The notes under the pieces are model-generated. The model ran no database searches and was not told where the DNA came from. It worked only from the letters and a program-made list of their open reading frames with translations. DNA of 59,607 bases from Planctomyces sp. (lineage in GTDB: Bacteria; Planctomycetota; Planctomycetia; Planctomycetales; Planctomycetaceae), in assembly GCA_016795105.1 (NCBI GenBank), contig JAEUIH010000047.1:1-59607 (forward strand), written 5' to 3'. Position 1 is the stretch's first letter. Each line of letters starts with the position of its first letter. Below are positions 8,973 to 17,472 of the stretch, piece after piece. The position numbers were made by a program, and so were the translations under genes.

Positions 8973-9099
8973 GGTTTGCAGCCTGATTCAGATCTTCCGA
9001 GGTTGAGAGAATAGGTCTTGCGTGGAATGGCCCACTTTTGCAAAGTCCGATACGCTCTCGTGTCAACAGATCTTCCTCGCTTCAAAAAGGAATACAAAA

Positions 9100-9594
9100 A
9101 TGCAATCCAAAGAATTGCTTATCATGGCCAATCAGCACGCTTACACATTGACTATGCCGCTTACGGAAGACCTGCGAACGGCATCCCTTGTGCCTCCAAC
9201 GCCGGGTGGGAACCACGCACACTGGGTTGTTGGACACCTGCTTTTCTCCGAAGGACGATTTCAGCAAATCATGAAGGGAGGTGAGAACCCGTTTGAAGAA
9301 CTGCAATCCTACTTCAGAGGACAGTCAACCCCCAGATCTGACGGGAGTGGTTATCGTGCGTATGGCGACTTGCTCTCCAGTCTGCAGTCGCAGCATCAGA
9401 CAGTGATTTCGTTGCTTCAGACACTGACGGAAGATGAACTCGATCGACCGAGTCAAGGTTGTCCGCCTGGCTTCGAGCCCTTCTTTGGGACGTGGCGACA
9501 CGTTTTTCTGATGCGATCGATGCATTGGATGATTCATCGAGGCCAATTGGCAGACTGTCGCCGAGCCGCTGGCCGTGAGCCATTACTAGCCTGA
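9100..9594 (+). CDS. DinB-superfamily protein
   Basis: A 164-residue four-helix-bundle protein. The metal-ligand histidines of the DinB/YfiT fold are visible: H46 in VVGHLLFSE, and H142 and H146 in MHWMIHRGQL. Family members include thiol S-transferases (bacillithiol, mycothiol, glutathione) but most have no known substrate. The chosen ATG (MQSKE) follows AAGGA; an in-frame ATG at 9022 would add an unrelated tail. It is the last gene of the SDR/DUF1330/DinB set and converges on the LRR gene. Confidence 0.8.
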   Translation: MQSKELLIMANQHAYTLTMPLTEDLRTASLVPPTPGGNHAHWVVGHLLFSEGRFQQIMKGGENPFEELQSYFRGQSTPRSDGSGYRAYGDLLSSLQSQHQTVISLLQTLTEDELDRPSQGCPPGFEPFFGTWRHVFLMRSMHWMIHRGQLADCRRAAGREPLLA

Positions 9595-9756
9595 GATGTT
9601 GTCTGGTCGAGTTGACGCTGCTGCCTCGGAGTGGCAGACGTATTGCTGGAATTGCCCGAAGGCAGACGACGGCAGACCCATACCTTTGTGACGGGCTGCC
9701 GTGGGCACGAGTGTTTCTTAAACGTCTGATTCTTCCCTCCATGAGCAATAGCAGCT

Positions 9757-10395
9757 CTACCAGCGAATTCTCACGGCTGGAACGGCCTCGTGCAATCGGT
9801 CAATGCCTTCCTTTGTTACACGAGTGTTGACCACAGAGAGAAATCTTAGCCGTCGGAGGTTTGTCAAATGCTGAATCCCGACGTCCGACACAGTTGTGTC
9901 ATTCAGGTACAGCCACTCAAGGGAATCGATGCGACGCAGGTACTTCAGTCCGCAATCGGAGATTCTGCATCGGTCAAGTCTTAGCACTCGAAGTGATTTC
10001 ATCTGCGAGAGACTTGCCAGTCCTGCATCGCTGATCTTCGTCTCAGTGAGCATCAGCGATCGAAGTTCGGGAAGTTCCTTAATCGAAGCAAGTGCGGAAT
10101 TCGTGATCTCCGTTTCGCTCACATCCAGAAACAGCAACTGCTTCATCACCGCAAGCTGAGCCATGCCCATGTCAGTCACCTTGCTGTGACTGAGATCAAG
10201 TCGCCGCTTTTCTGTGCTGCGGCTAAGCGATCTCAGTTCTGCGTCCCCAATTTGACTGCGAACAGGACCTTCTCGCAACTCGCCATTCCTGCCGTCTATG
10301 GCCACTGGTTCGTCGGCAGGCGAAGCAGTGTGTGCGAGGCAAATAACCATGAGCCCGGCATGAAGCCACAGCCATTGAGATATAAAGTCACGCAT
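9757..10395 (-). CDS. Exported leucine-rich-repeat protein
   Basis: A 212-residue protein with a signal peptide (WLWLHAGLMVICLAHTASPA) and then about six LRR units of roughly 24 residues each with the consensus L-x-x-L-x-L-x-x-T-x-I-x-D-x-G-L, for example LRSLMLTETKISDAGLASL and LRVLRLDRCRISDCGLKYL. This short-repeat type is abundant in planctomycetes and probably makes a curved binding surface outside the cytoplasm. The start at 10395 follows AAGGAA; an upstream in-frame start would spoil the signal peptide. It is divergent from the arsR operon and shares its 100-base control region, but nothing links it to arsenic. Confidence 0.85.
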   Translation of the reverse strand: MRDFISQWLWLHAGLMVICLAHTASPADEPVAIDGRNGELREGPVRSQIGDAELRSLSRSTEKRRLDLSHSKVTDMGMAQLAVMKQLLFLDVSETEITNSALASIKELPELRSLMLTETKISDAGLASLSQMKSLRVLRLDRCRISDCGLKYLRRIDSLEWLYLNDTTVSDVGIQHLTNLRRLRFLSVVNTRVTKEGIDRLHEAVPAVRIRW

Positions 10396-10440
10396 GATTC
10401 CGTTTCCTTGATTCATTGACGCTGGCCCCGCATGGGCATA

Positions 10441-10460
10441 ATATTCAAAAAATCGAATAT
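10441..10460. promoter_or_regulatory. ArsR-type operator candidate
   Basis: ATATTC-AAAAAATC-GAATAT: 6-bp perfect inverted arms with an 8-base spacer, 35 bases before the arsR start. The ATTC...GAAT pattern in an AT-rich spacer is typical of ArsR/SmtB sites. It lies between the divergent LRR and arsR genes and may control both. Confidence 0.6.
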
Positions 10461-10494
10461 GTGAATCGAATGACTTCAAGATGGAACTCGGAGA

Positions 10495-10908
10495 ATGGCG
10501 GATTCTCGACAACAGAAGGCGACGGCAGAGTTGCTGAAGGCGTTTTCGCATCCGACACGATTGTCCATTCTGCAGACGTTAGCGGCCGGTCCGCGCTGTG
10601 TGACGGATATGGAAGAAATCCTGCCGGCACGGCAAGCCAATATCTCACAGCATCTTGCTGTTCTGCGAAACGCGAGGCTTGTCGACTATGCTCAGGACGG
10701 CGTTCTGAAATGTTACTATCTCTGCCGACCGATGCTTGTGAAGGATCTTCTCACCCTGATGGGACGTGATGAACCCATGCTGATTCGAACGGCTGCTGAG
10801 ATTAAGGCCGCCAAAGAGCGACTGGCGGAAATGAATGAATCTACCCGCTCAAGAGGGGCTTCGGCGTCAGCGATCAACGGCGTTAAGCGGAAGTCGAGAG
10901 GCCGATGA
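10495..10908 (+). CDS. ArsR/SmtB-family repressor
   Basis: A 137-residue winged-helix regulator. AFSHPTRLSILQTLAAG opens the fold, and the recognition helix is in ARQANISQHLAVLRNARLV, followed by the wing VLKCYYLCRP. The Cys residues in the helix-turn-helix segment (PRCVTDMEE), the wing (KCYYLC) and a tail rich in Lys and Ser could form a metalloid or sulfur-sensing site, though the classic ELCVCDL motif is absent. The stop overlaps the next start as ATGA (10905-10908), so it is translationally coupled to the desulfurase gene. It probably represses its own four-gene operon through the site at 10441. Confidence 0.87.
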   Translation: MADSRQQKATAELLKAFSHPTRLSILQTLAAGPRCVTDMEEILPARQANISQHLAVLRNARLVDYAQDGVLKCYYLCRPMLVKDLLTLMGRDEPMLIRTAAEIKAAKERLAEMNESTRSRGASASAINGVKRKSRGR

Positions 10909-12026
10909 ACAGGCAGATTTATCTGGACTACAACGCCAGCACACCGCTCGCTCCGGATGTCGTCGAGGCGATGCGGCCGTTCCTCAGCATGGCCTACGGA
11001 AATCCCTCCAGTCTGCACTGGGCGGGAAGTCCTGCACGCGATGCCGTTGAGAGAGCTCGCTCGCAGGTCGCATCCCTGCTTTGTTGCGATGCGACTGAAG
11101 TCATCTTCACTTCCGGCGGAACAGAAGCCAACAACTACGCTATCAAAGGAGCATTCTTCTCCATCAAGAACCGCGGAGCTCCATGTCACATCATCACCAG
11201 TTACATCGAACACCCGGCTGTACTGGAGCCCTGTCGTTTTCTGCAGTCACTGGGGGCTGAAGTGACTCTGCTGCCAGTGGATCGTTTTGGCATGGTTGAT
11301 CCTGACGAAGTGCGACGTGCGATTCGTCCGCATACTCGCCTGATTTCGATCATGCATGCCAACAATGAAGTCGGCACTATTCAGCCCATTGCGTCGATTG
11401 CGGCGATCGCCCGAGACCATGGAATCCCGTTCCATACCGATGCGGCTCAATCGGCTGGCAAGATCTCTGTCGACGTGGAATCACTGTCTGTCGATCTGCT
11501 TTCGATCGCTGGGCACAAGCTCTATGGGCCAAAGGGAGTTGGCGTGCTTTTCGTTCGAGAAGGAATTCCGCTGGAGCCGTTGCTGCATGGAGCCGGTCAC
11601 GAATCCGGTCGCCGCGCTGGCACGGAGAACATCCTTGAGATCGTCGGTCTCGGCGCTGCCTGCGAGCTGGCCGAAGACGATGCCGACTGTGATGCCGTGC
11701 GGCAGTTAAGAGACGATTTCTGGGAGAGGCTTCGGGATGAATTTGGTGATCGAGTCGTTCTCAACGGTCATCCAGTCGATCGACTGCCCAATACTTTGAA
11801 CGTCAGTTTTCTGAATCATGCCGGATACGATTTGCTCGCGCAGCTTCCAGACATTGCTGCATCCACCGGATCCGCCTGCCATGCGGGGGCAGCGACAATC
11901 AGTCCTGTGCTCGCTGCGATGGGAGTGACTCCCGAGGTAGGTCGAGGCGCTGTGCGATTCAGCCTTGGAAGAATGACGACAGGCGATGAGATCAATGCGA
12001 CCATCAACCTTTTGACCAGAATTTGA
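10905..12026 (+). CDS. Cysteine desulfurase-like PLP enzyme (NifS/IscS class)
   Basis: A 373-residue class V aminotransferase. It begins IYLDYNASTPL, has FTSGGTEANN, HANNEVGTIQ and HTDAAQSAGK, the PLP-binding K205 in AGHKLYGPKG, and the mobile-loop nucleophile C325 in STGSACHAG. The enzyme would take sulfur from cysteine as a persulfide. Length and motifs are those of group I NifS proteins, though His follows the catalytic Cys. In a four-gene operon headed by an ArsR regulator and with an ArsM-like methyltransferase, it may supply sulfur for a thiolated metalloid or repair Fe-S clusters damaged by metal; that role is inference. Confidence 0.9.
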   Translation: MNRQIYLDYNASTPLAPDVVEAMRPFLSMAYGNPSSLHWAGSPARDAVERARSQVASLLCCDATEVIFTSGGTEANNYAIKGAFFSIKNRGAPCHIITSYIEHPAVLEPCRFLQSLGAEVTLLPVDRFGMVDPDEVRRAIRPHTRLISIMHANNEVGTIQPIASIAAIARDHGIPFHTDAAQSAGKISVDVESLSVDLLSIAGHKLYGPKGVGVLFVREGIPLEPLLHGAGHESGRRAGTENILEIVGLGAACELAEDDADCDAVRQLRDDFWERLRDEFGDRVVLNGHPVDRLPNTLNVSFLNHAGYDLLAQLPDIAASTGSACHAGAATISPVLAAMGVTPEVGRGAVRFSLGRMTTGDEINATINLLTRI

Positions 12027-12047
12027 AAAGCGGACGGAAAGCGACAC

Positions 12048-12806
12048 ATGAAGCCACTCGCACAATTCACACCGGATGAGATCAAAGCTGCCGTTGCCGA
12101 AAGGTACAGTTCTGTAGCCACCAGTCCTGCTGAGAAATTCAATTTTCCGGTTGGGCGAAAATTCGCCGAGAGCGTTGGGTACGAGGCAGCGATCCTGGAC
12201 AACCTTCCACAGGGAATGTGGGAATCGTTTACAGGCGCTGGAAATCCGCAGACGTTTGTCGATGCAAAACCAGGAGAAACGGTGCTGGACCTCGGATGCG
12301 GAGCAGGACTGGACCTGTACCTGTATTCTCAAAAGGTTGGCCAGACGGGAAAGCTTTATGGGCTCGATCTTTCGGCGGACATGCTGATCAAAGCGCGGCG
12401 GAATCTCCTTGAGACGGGCGTCACGAACGTCCAGTGGCTCAATGCTCCGGCCGACCAGATTCCGCTGCCGGACAATTCAGTCGACCTGATCACTGGGAAT
12501 GGAATTTACAATCTGTCACCGGACAAGGATGCCGTCATGCGAGAAGTGGCTCGTGTCCTGAGACCCGGTGGTCGAACAATCTTCGCCGAGATTGTGCTGA
12601 AGGGTGAGTTACCCAGCGAAGTTCGCTGCGAGATCAAAGACTGGTTCCGATGCATCGGCGGAGCGCTTGTTGAAGGGGATTTCCTGCAGCGACTGCAGGC
12701 CAACGGTCTGACAAACCCGCGAGTCCTCTGGCTTGGTCGCAATGCGAGAACAGGTCATGAATTATCAAACTGTGCAGTCATTCGAGCAGAAAAAAGCAGA
12801 TCATGA
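12048..12806 (+). CDS. Class I methyltransferase, ArsM-like
   Basis: A 252-residue SAM-dependent methyltransferase. Motif I is VLDLGCGAGLD (residues 79-89), followed by YGLDLSADML and LRPGGR. The N-terminal segment FNFPVGRKFAESVGY and the C-terminal C-x-x-GGAL pattern (C194, C202 in the DWFRCIGGAL segment) are shared with arsenite methyltransferase-like proteins. True ArsM needs three arsenite-binding Cys; here C84, C194 and C202 are candidates, but the N-terminal Cys pair of ArsM is not seen, so the substrate may differ. GGAAAG precedes the ATG by six bases, and its stop overlaps the next gene as ATGA. Confidence 0.78.
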   Translation: MKPLAQFTPDEIKAAVAERYSSVATSPAEKFNFPVGRKFAESVGYEAAILDNLPQGMWESFTGAGNPQTFVDAKPGETVLDLGCGAGLDLYLYSQKVGQTGKLYGLDLSADMLIKARRNLLETGVTNVQWLNAPADQIPLPDNSVDLITGNGIYNLSPDKDAVMREVARVLRPGGRTIFAEIVLKGELPSEVRCEIKDWFRCIGGALVEGDFLQRLQANGLTNPRVLWLGRNARTGHELSNCAVIRAEKSRS

Positions 12807-13606
12807 AACTGTGTTCAGAATCACGACGGGGACTGCATTCTATGAGTTTCGTTTGGCAGGCATTGCTGCTTGGCGGCTGCATGGTTTCCGCTGCAAACGC
12901 TCAGGAGAAACTGAACCGAGTTGAACAGCATGGTTCCATGCATGAGACCATTGGAGAGCAGCATCATCATGGGAGAGTCAAACTGGAAGCATTGTTGCAG
13001 CGACCACATTTCTTTGGGGTTGGCGCTTTGGAACGGCTCGACGGCGAGATCTCAATCTTTGACAGCAAGGCTGTGGTCACGGGCGTCGGCAGTGATGGCA
13101 AGCCGGTGGTCCTGAATGACCGAGCTGCATCCCTGCAGGCAGCGCTGTTCGTTGGCGGTCAGGTTCCCGAATGGCGGGAGGTCTTTTTGAGTGACGCAGT
13201 TGATGTCGCAAAGTTTGATCAGACAATCGCTGAGAAGGCAACCGAGCTCGGCATCGATACCAGCAAGCCCTTCCTGTTTGCCATCGAAGGTGAATTTCAG
13301 AAGGTTCGGCTGCATGTAATCAATGGAGCATGTCCCCTGCACTCCCGACTCAGAAAGAAGACCATAGCGGCGGATCAGAAGCCGATCGAGCAGGATCTTG
13401 AACAAGTATCCGGTCGTCTGATTGGTGTTCACGCTAAAGATGCTGTCGGCAAGTTGACTCACCCGGCTACTTCAGTGCATGCCCACCTGATCTTCACAAA
13501 CGACAAAGGTGAGCTTCTGACCGGACACCTCGAACAAGTCGGGCTGCAAAAGAATGCACGGCTATTGCTGCCGGTACAGTCCTCTGGCGGGGAGGCATCG
13601 AAGTGA
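12803..13606 (+). CDS. Exported acetolactate decarboxylase-like protein
   Basis: About 267 residues. After a signal peptide (LLLGGCMVSAANAQ; a weak lipobox LGGC is also present) comes a domain with the alpha-acetolactate decarboxylase layout: LEALLQRPHFFGVGALERLDGE, then IGVHAKD and the metal-binding histidines H226, H228 and H242 in VHAHLIFTNDKGELLTGH. Known enzymes convert acetolactate to acetoin with a zinc centre in the cytoplasm. An exported version coupled by ATGA overlap to an ArsM-like gene is unexpected, so the fold may have been adopted for another metal-dependent or metal-binding role. An alternative ATG at 12842 would give a shorter, cleaner signal peptide. A His-rich stretch (EQHHHG) follows the signal. 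Confidence 0.72.
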   Translation: MKLCSESRRGLHSMSFVWQALLLGGCMVSAANAQEKLNRVEQHGSMHETIGEQHHHGRVKLEALLQRPHFFGVGALERLDGEISIFDSKAVVTGVGSDGKPVVLNDRAASLQAALFVGGQVPEWREVFLSDAVDVAKFDQTIAEKATELGIDTSKPFLFAIEGEFQKVRLHVINGACPLHSRLRKKTIAADQKPIEQDLEQVSGRLIGVHAKDAVGKLTHPATSVHAHLIFTNDKGELLTGHLEQVGLQKNARLLLPVQSSGGEASK

Positions 13607-13622
13607 ACGCCCCACAACTTTC

Positions 13623-13650
13623 ACTGTATGATCGAATAGCAACATACAGT
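13623..13650. repeat. Inverted repeat between convergent genes
   Basis: ACTGTATG, 12 bases, CATACAGT: perfect 8-bp arms in the 112-base gap between the acetolactate decarboxylase-like gene and the convergent padR gene. It could be a bidirectional transcription stop or a protein-binding site; there is no T tract, so the role is open. Confidence 0.45.
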
Positions 13651-13718
13651 TACCAGATCGTGGGAGACTCCGGCGGGGACGATGGTTAAGCGGAATTCAC
13701 AATTCGCCTAAACCGCAA

Positions 13719-14045
13719 TCATTGCTGTTCTGGTTCTTCTTCAACAACTTCCCGAAACAGCTCACGCAGTGTCACCTTGCCGTCGCGAAGCAGCTTCTCG
13801 CCCTTTTTCGTTGCTCGGTAATTCTTGCGGCGTTTGCCATCGACGACCTCGTCTTCGCTGGTCAGGTAGCCACCGTCGGCCAAATCATGCAGAATCGGAT
13901 AGAGAGTACCCGGACTGAGTTTGTATCCGTGTCGCCCCAGCTCCTCGATCATTTCCACTCCGTAGATCGGCTCCAGAACAGCGTGATGCAGAATGTGTAG
14001 CCGTACGAAACCGCCGAAAAAGTGCTTCAGCAAATCGCCGGACAT
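13719..14045 (-). CDS. PadR-family transcriptional regulator
   Basis: A 108-residue winged-helix regulator. The PadR signature is clear: YGVEMIEELGRHGYKLSPGTLYPILHDLADGGYL, followed by a wing with basic residues (VVDGKRRKNYRATKKG). PadR dimers usually repress drug-efflux genes until an aromatic ligand binds. It is divergent from the RND efflux operon, with 122 bases between the starts, so it probably controls that operon. The start has GAGGG seven to eight bases upstream. Confidence 0.9.
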   Translation of the reverse strand: MSGDLLKHFFGGFVRLHILHHAVLEPIYGVEMIEELGRHGYKLSPGTLYPILHDLADGGYLTSEDEVVDGKRRKNYRATKKGEKLLRDGKVTLRELFREVVEEEPEQQ

Positions 14046-14068
14046 TGCGTCACCCTCATTGTCGAACT

Positions 14069-14078
14069 ACGATATCGT
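14069..14078. promoter_or_regulatory. Candidate PadR operator
   Basis: ACGATATCGT is a perfect 10-bp palindrome 24 bases before the padR start codon in the padR/RND divergent region. Position and symmetry suit a PadR dimer; no second copy confirms it. Confidence 0.4.
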
Positions 14079-14167
14079 GCTTGGATAAAACTGTGAGAGA
14101 ACTCGGGATCGACCGGTATGATTCGGTCATGCAGAGCATCATCCCGATAGTCTAATGAAAGTTCGCG

Positions 14168-17100
14168 ATGAACCCAATCACGTTCGCATTGCGACGTCCG
14201 TTTACAGTCATGGTCGGTGTTGTGGCGGTCGTTCTGGCCTGTTCGGTCGCTCTGCGCCCACGGCAGGTTGATCAGTCCCTGCAGTCAATAGGGATTGAAC
14301 TTCCGCTCCAGACCATGAAGGTCGACATCTTTCCGGCGTTGAATCTGCCCGTCGTCTACGTCTGCCAGCCGTACGGCGGCATGGATCCGGCGCAAATGGA
14401 AGGCCTGCTCACAAATTACTACGAATATCACTTCCTCTACATCAGCGGGATTCATCACGTCGAAAGCCGTAATATTCAGGGGATGGCCCTGATGAAGCTG
14501 TATTTCCATCCTGGGACCGATATGGCTCAGGCGATGGCCGAGACGATCAACTACGTCAATCGGTCACGCGCATTCATGCCTCCGGGAACGGTGTCTCCAT
14601 TCGTGATGCGATTTGATACCGGCAGCGTTCCGGTGGGTTACCTGGTGTTGTCGAGTGAAACAAAGACCGTTGGTGAGATTCAGGACCAGGCGTTGTTCAA
14701 AGTTCGACCGATGTTTTCTGCTCTGCCTGGTGTTTCGGCACCGCCGCCGTTTGGGGGAAGTGCAAGAACAATCGTCATTCGTGCTGACCCCGAGCGACTG
14801 CGATCGTACGCTGTTTCTCCGGACGAGGTGGTCACGGCTCTGGCTTCCGGCAACACGGTCAGTCCGTCCGGGAATCTGCATGTCGGAACAAGCTATCCGG
14901 TTGTGCCGACCAACGCGATGGTGAAGGACATTCGTGACCTTGGAAGTATTCCGATTCGTACGAATCAGGGACCGCCGGTTTACGTCCGCGATATCGGCAC
15001 GATCGAAGATGCCACTGACCTCCAGACGGGCTATGCGCTCGTGAATGGTCGGCGAGCCGTTTATATCCTTGCAACGAAGCGAGCCGAAGCATCGACGATG
15101 AGCGTCATCGAAGAGATCAAGAAAGCTCTGCCCACGATGCAGGCCGAACTTCCGGGTGACATCAAGGTGTCGTTTGAGTTCGATCAGTCTCCGTATGTGT
15201 CGCGAGCTATCAACAGCTTATTCACGGAAGGAGTGCTGGGAGCCGTATTGACCGGATTGATGGTTCTTCTGTTCCTCCGCGACTGGCGGAGTGCGCTGGT
15301 TGTGGTGCTCAATATTCCGCTGGCCATTATGGCCTCAATCCTTGGCCTTTGGCTGTGCGGTCACACGATCAACCTGATGACCCTCGGTGGGCTGGCTCTG
15401 TCAGTAGGAATTCTGGTCGATGAAGCTACGGTCGAGATCGAGAACATTCATACGCAGTATCTAAAGACAGATTCGATTGCGTTGGCGGTGAGACTTGGCA
15501 ACGCAGAAACCGCAATTCCACGTCTTCTGGCGATGCTCTGCATACTTGCGGTGTTTGTCCCGTCGTTCTTTATGCAGGGGGCTGCTCGAAACCTGTTCGT
15601 CCCCCTGTCTCTGGCCGTCGGATTCTCGATGATCTCTTCCTACATCCTTTCCAGTACGTTTGTGCCGGTTCTGTCCGTCTGGCTGCTGCGACATAGTGGT
15701 TCGGGGCATGGGCAGAATTCCGGCCACGGATCGGGTACGCAGAAGCGATCTCTGTTTGATCGAGTGACTGGTCTGTACTCGGGACTTCTGCGAGGACTTG
15801 TTGCAGCCCGTTGGATCGTCGTTCCGGCTTATCTTGTCTCAACACTTTTGATCATTACCGTCATTGGTTTACGGCTGGGCGTTGAGATTTTTCCGAGCAC
15901 AGGAGTGGGTGAGTTTCGGCTTCGATTTCGTGCTCCGGACGGGACGCACTTTGATACGACAGAAAAATACGCTTTGGGGGTTCTCGAATCCGTCGGCAAA
16001 CATGTGGGTCCTCAAAACGTTGAAATTACGCTGGGGTATGTGGGGACGATTCCTTCGAGTTTCCCAATCAACGGTGTTTATCAGTGGTCAAGGGGACCAG
16101 AAGAAGGACTGCTGCGAATTGCGTTGCGACAGGGCAGTGGTGTTGATAGCGAACGTGCGAAGGATGAACTGCGAGACTTGCTTGCTCAACAGTTTCCTGA
16201 ACTGCGATTCTCATTTGAGCCCGCCGATATTGTGAGTGAGGTGATGAGTTTCGGTTCTCCGACACCGCTTGAGATCGCGGCTCGCGGTGCAAATCTGACG
16301 GAGAGTCGAGACTATATGCTTGTAGTCCAGCAGGAGCTCAAGACGATTCCAGCATTGCGGGATGTGCAGATTTCGCAGTCGCTGGACTATCCGACGGTGA
16401 ATGTCGCTCTTGATCGTGAGAAGGCCTCGTATACCGGTACCACAGCGTCACAGATTGCTCGCTCTGTCGTTGCTGCGACCTCATCAACTCGATTTGTCGT
16501 ACAAAACTACTGGCCGGATCCCAAAACGGGAATCGGGTATCAGGTTCAGGTTGAGATTCCTCAGCCTGTGATGACGCAACCCGAGGACCTCGCCACAATT
16601 CCAATTAACTATCGTGATGGTCAGCCGCTCCTGTTGCGGGACGTAGCGCAAATCTCCTCGGGAACTATGGCAGGACAATACGACCGCTACAACATGAAGC
16701 GAGAGATCACACTGACGGCTAACATTAGTGGGCAGGACCTGGGTTCTGTGGCCGGTGAGGTCAATCGGGTTCTTGCGAAGATCGACGCTGAAGGAAAGCG
16801 TCCGAAGAGTGTGACGACGGAATTACGTGGTCAGATTCCACCAATGCGTCAGATTGTGAGCGGTCTGGGCGTCGGTCTGGCTCTGGCGATCCTCGTGATC
16901 TTCCTGCTGTTGACGGCAAACTTTCAGTCACTGCGGCTGGCATTGACCACAGTCTCGACAGTCCCGGCGGTGCTGACCGGTGTCGTGATCTCATTGTGGC
17001 TGACCGGTTCAACGCTCAACATTCAGTCATTTATTGGAGCGATCATGGCGGTGGGTGTCGCCATGGCGAATGCAATTCTGCTGGTCACATTCGCCGAACA

Positions 17101-17431
17101 GTCTCGGCGGCGTTCGGGTGATTCTAAAGCCGGAGCGCGGGAAGCCGGAGAACGTCGCCTCCGCGCCATTCTGATGACAAGCCTCGCGATGGGAGTCGGT
17201 ATGATTCCGATGGCATTAGGTTTGGGGGAAGAAGGGGCACAAACAGCTCCGCTGGGGCGAGCGGTCATCGGTGGCCTGGCAGCCGCTACCCTGGCAACAC
17301 TGTTGATCCTGCCTTCTGTATTCGCCCTGATCCAGCGGCGAGCACCGAATCGTTCGGCGTCATTGGATCCGGTCGACGAACAGAGTGCCCAGTTTCGGCA
17401 GGAAGCCGCGGCTTTGCTGGACGCCCGCTGA
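14168..17431 (+). CDS. RND efflux pump, inner-membrane permease
   Basis: A 1087-residue resistance-nodulation-division transporter with the usual two repeats: an N-terminal transmembrane helix, a large periplasmic loop, helices 2-6 (FTEGVLGAVLTGLMVLLFLRDWRS and on), then a second half ending in helices around residues 880-1060. The GGLALSVGILVDEATVEIENIH stretch in helix 4 carries the acidic residues of the proton relay. The pattern is closer to HAE-1/MMPL-like drug pumps than to metal-type CzcA. With the adaptor and TolC genes downstream it forms a tripartite system exporting organic compounds or lipids. GAAAG weakly precedes the ATG; the gene looks intact. Confidence 0.93.
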   Translation: MNPITFALRRPFTVMVGVVAVVLACSVALRPRQVDQSLQSIGIELPLQTMKVDIFPALNLPVVYVCQPYGGMDPAQMEGLLTNYYEYHFLYISGIHHVESRNIQGMALMKLYFHPGTDMAQAMAETINYVNRSRAFMPPGTVSPFVMRFDTGSVPVGYLVLSSETKTVGEIQDQALFKVRPMFSALPGVSAPPPFGGSARTIVIRADPERLRSYAVSPDEVVTALASGNTVSPSGNLHVGTSYPVVPTNAMVKDIRDLGSIPIRTNQGPPVYVRDIGTIEDATDLQTGYALVNGRRAVYILATKRAEASTMSVIEEIKKALPTMQAELPGDIKVSFEFDQSPYVSRAINSLFTEGVLGAVLTGLMVLLFLRDWRSALVVVLNIPLAIMASILGLWLCGHTINLMTLGGLALSVGILVDEATVEIENIHTQYLKTDSIALAVRLGNAETAIPRLLAMLCILAVFVPSFFMQGAARNLFVPLSLAVGFSMISSYILSSTFVPVLSVWLLRHSGSGHGQNSGHGSGTQKRSLFDRVTGLYSGLLRGLVAARWIVVPAYLVSTLLIITVIGLRLGVEIFPSTGVGEFRLRFRAPDGTHFDTTEKYALGVLESVGKHVGPQNVEITLGYVGTIPSSFPINGVYQWSRGPEEGLLRIALRQGSGVDSERAKDELRDLLAQQFPELRFSFEPADIVSEVMSFGSPTPLEIAARGANLTESRDYMLVVQQELKTIPALRDVQISQSLDYPTVNVALDREKASYTGTTASQIARSVVAATSSTRFVVQNYWPDPKTGIGYQVQVEIPQPVMTQPEDLATIPINYRDGQPLLLRDVAQISSGTMAGQYDRYNMKREITLTANISGQDLGSVAGEVNRVLAKIDAEGKRPKSVTTELRGQIPPMRQIVSGLGVGLALAILVIFLLLTANFQSLRLALTTVSTVPAVLTGVVISLWLTGSTLNIQSFIGAIMAVGVAMANAILLVTFAEQSRRRSGDSKAGAREAGERRLRAILMTSLAMGVGMIPMALGLGEEGAQTAPLGRAVIGGLAAATLATLLILPSVFALIQRRAPNRSASLDPVDEQSAQFRQEAAALLDAR

Positions 17432-17472
17432 CCCCGACTGGTTCGATCCCATACCATCAGAAAGAACGGTTC

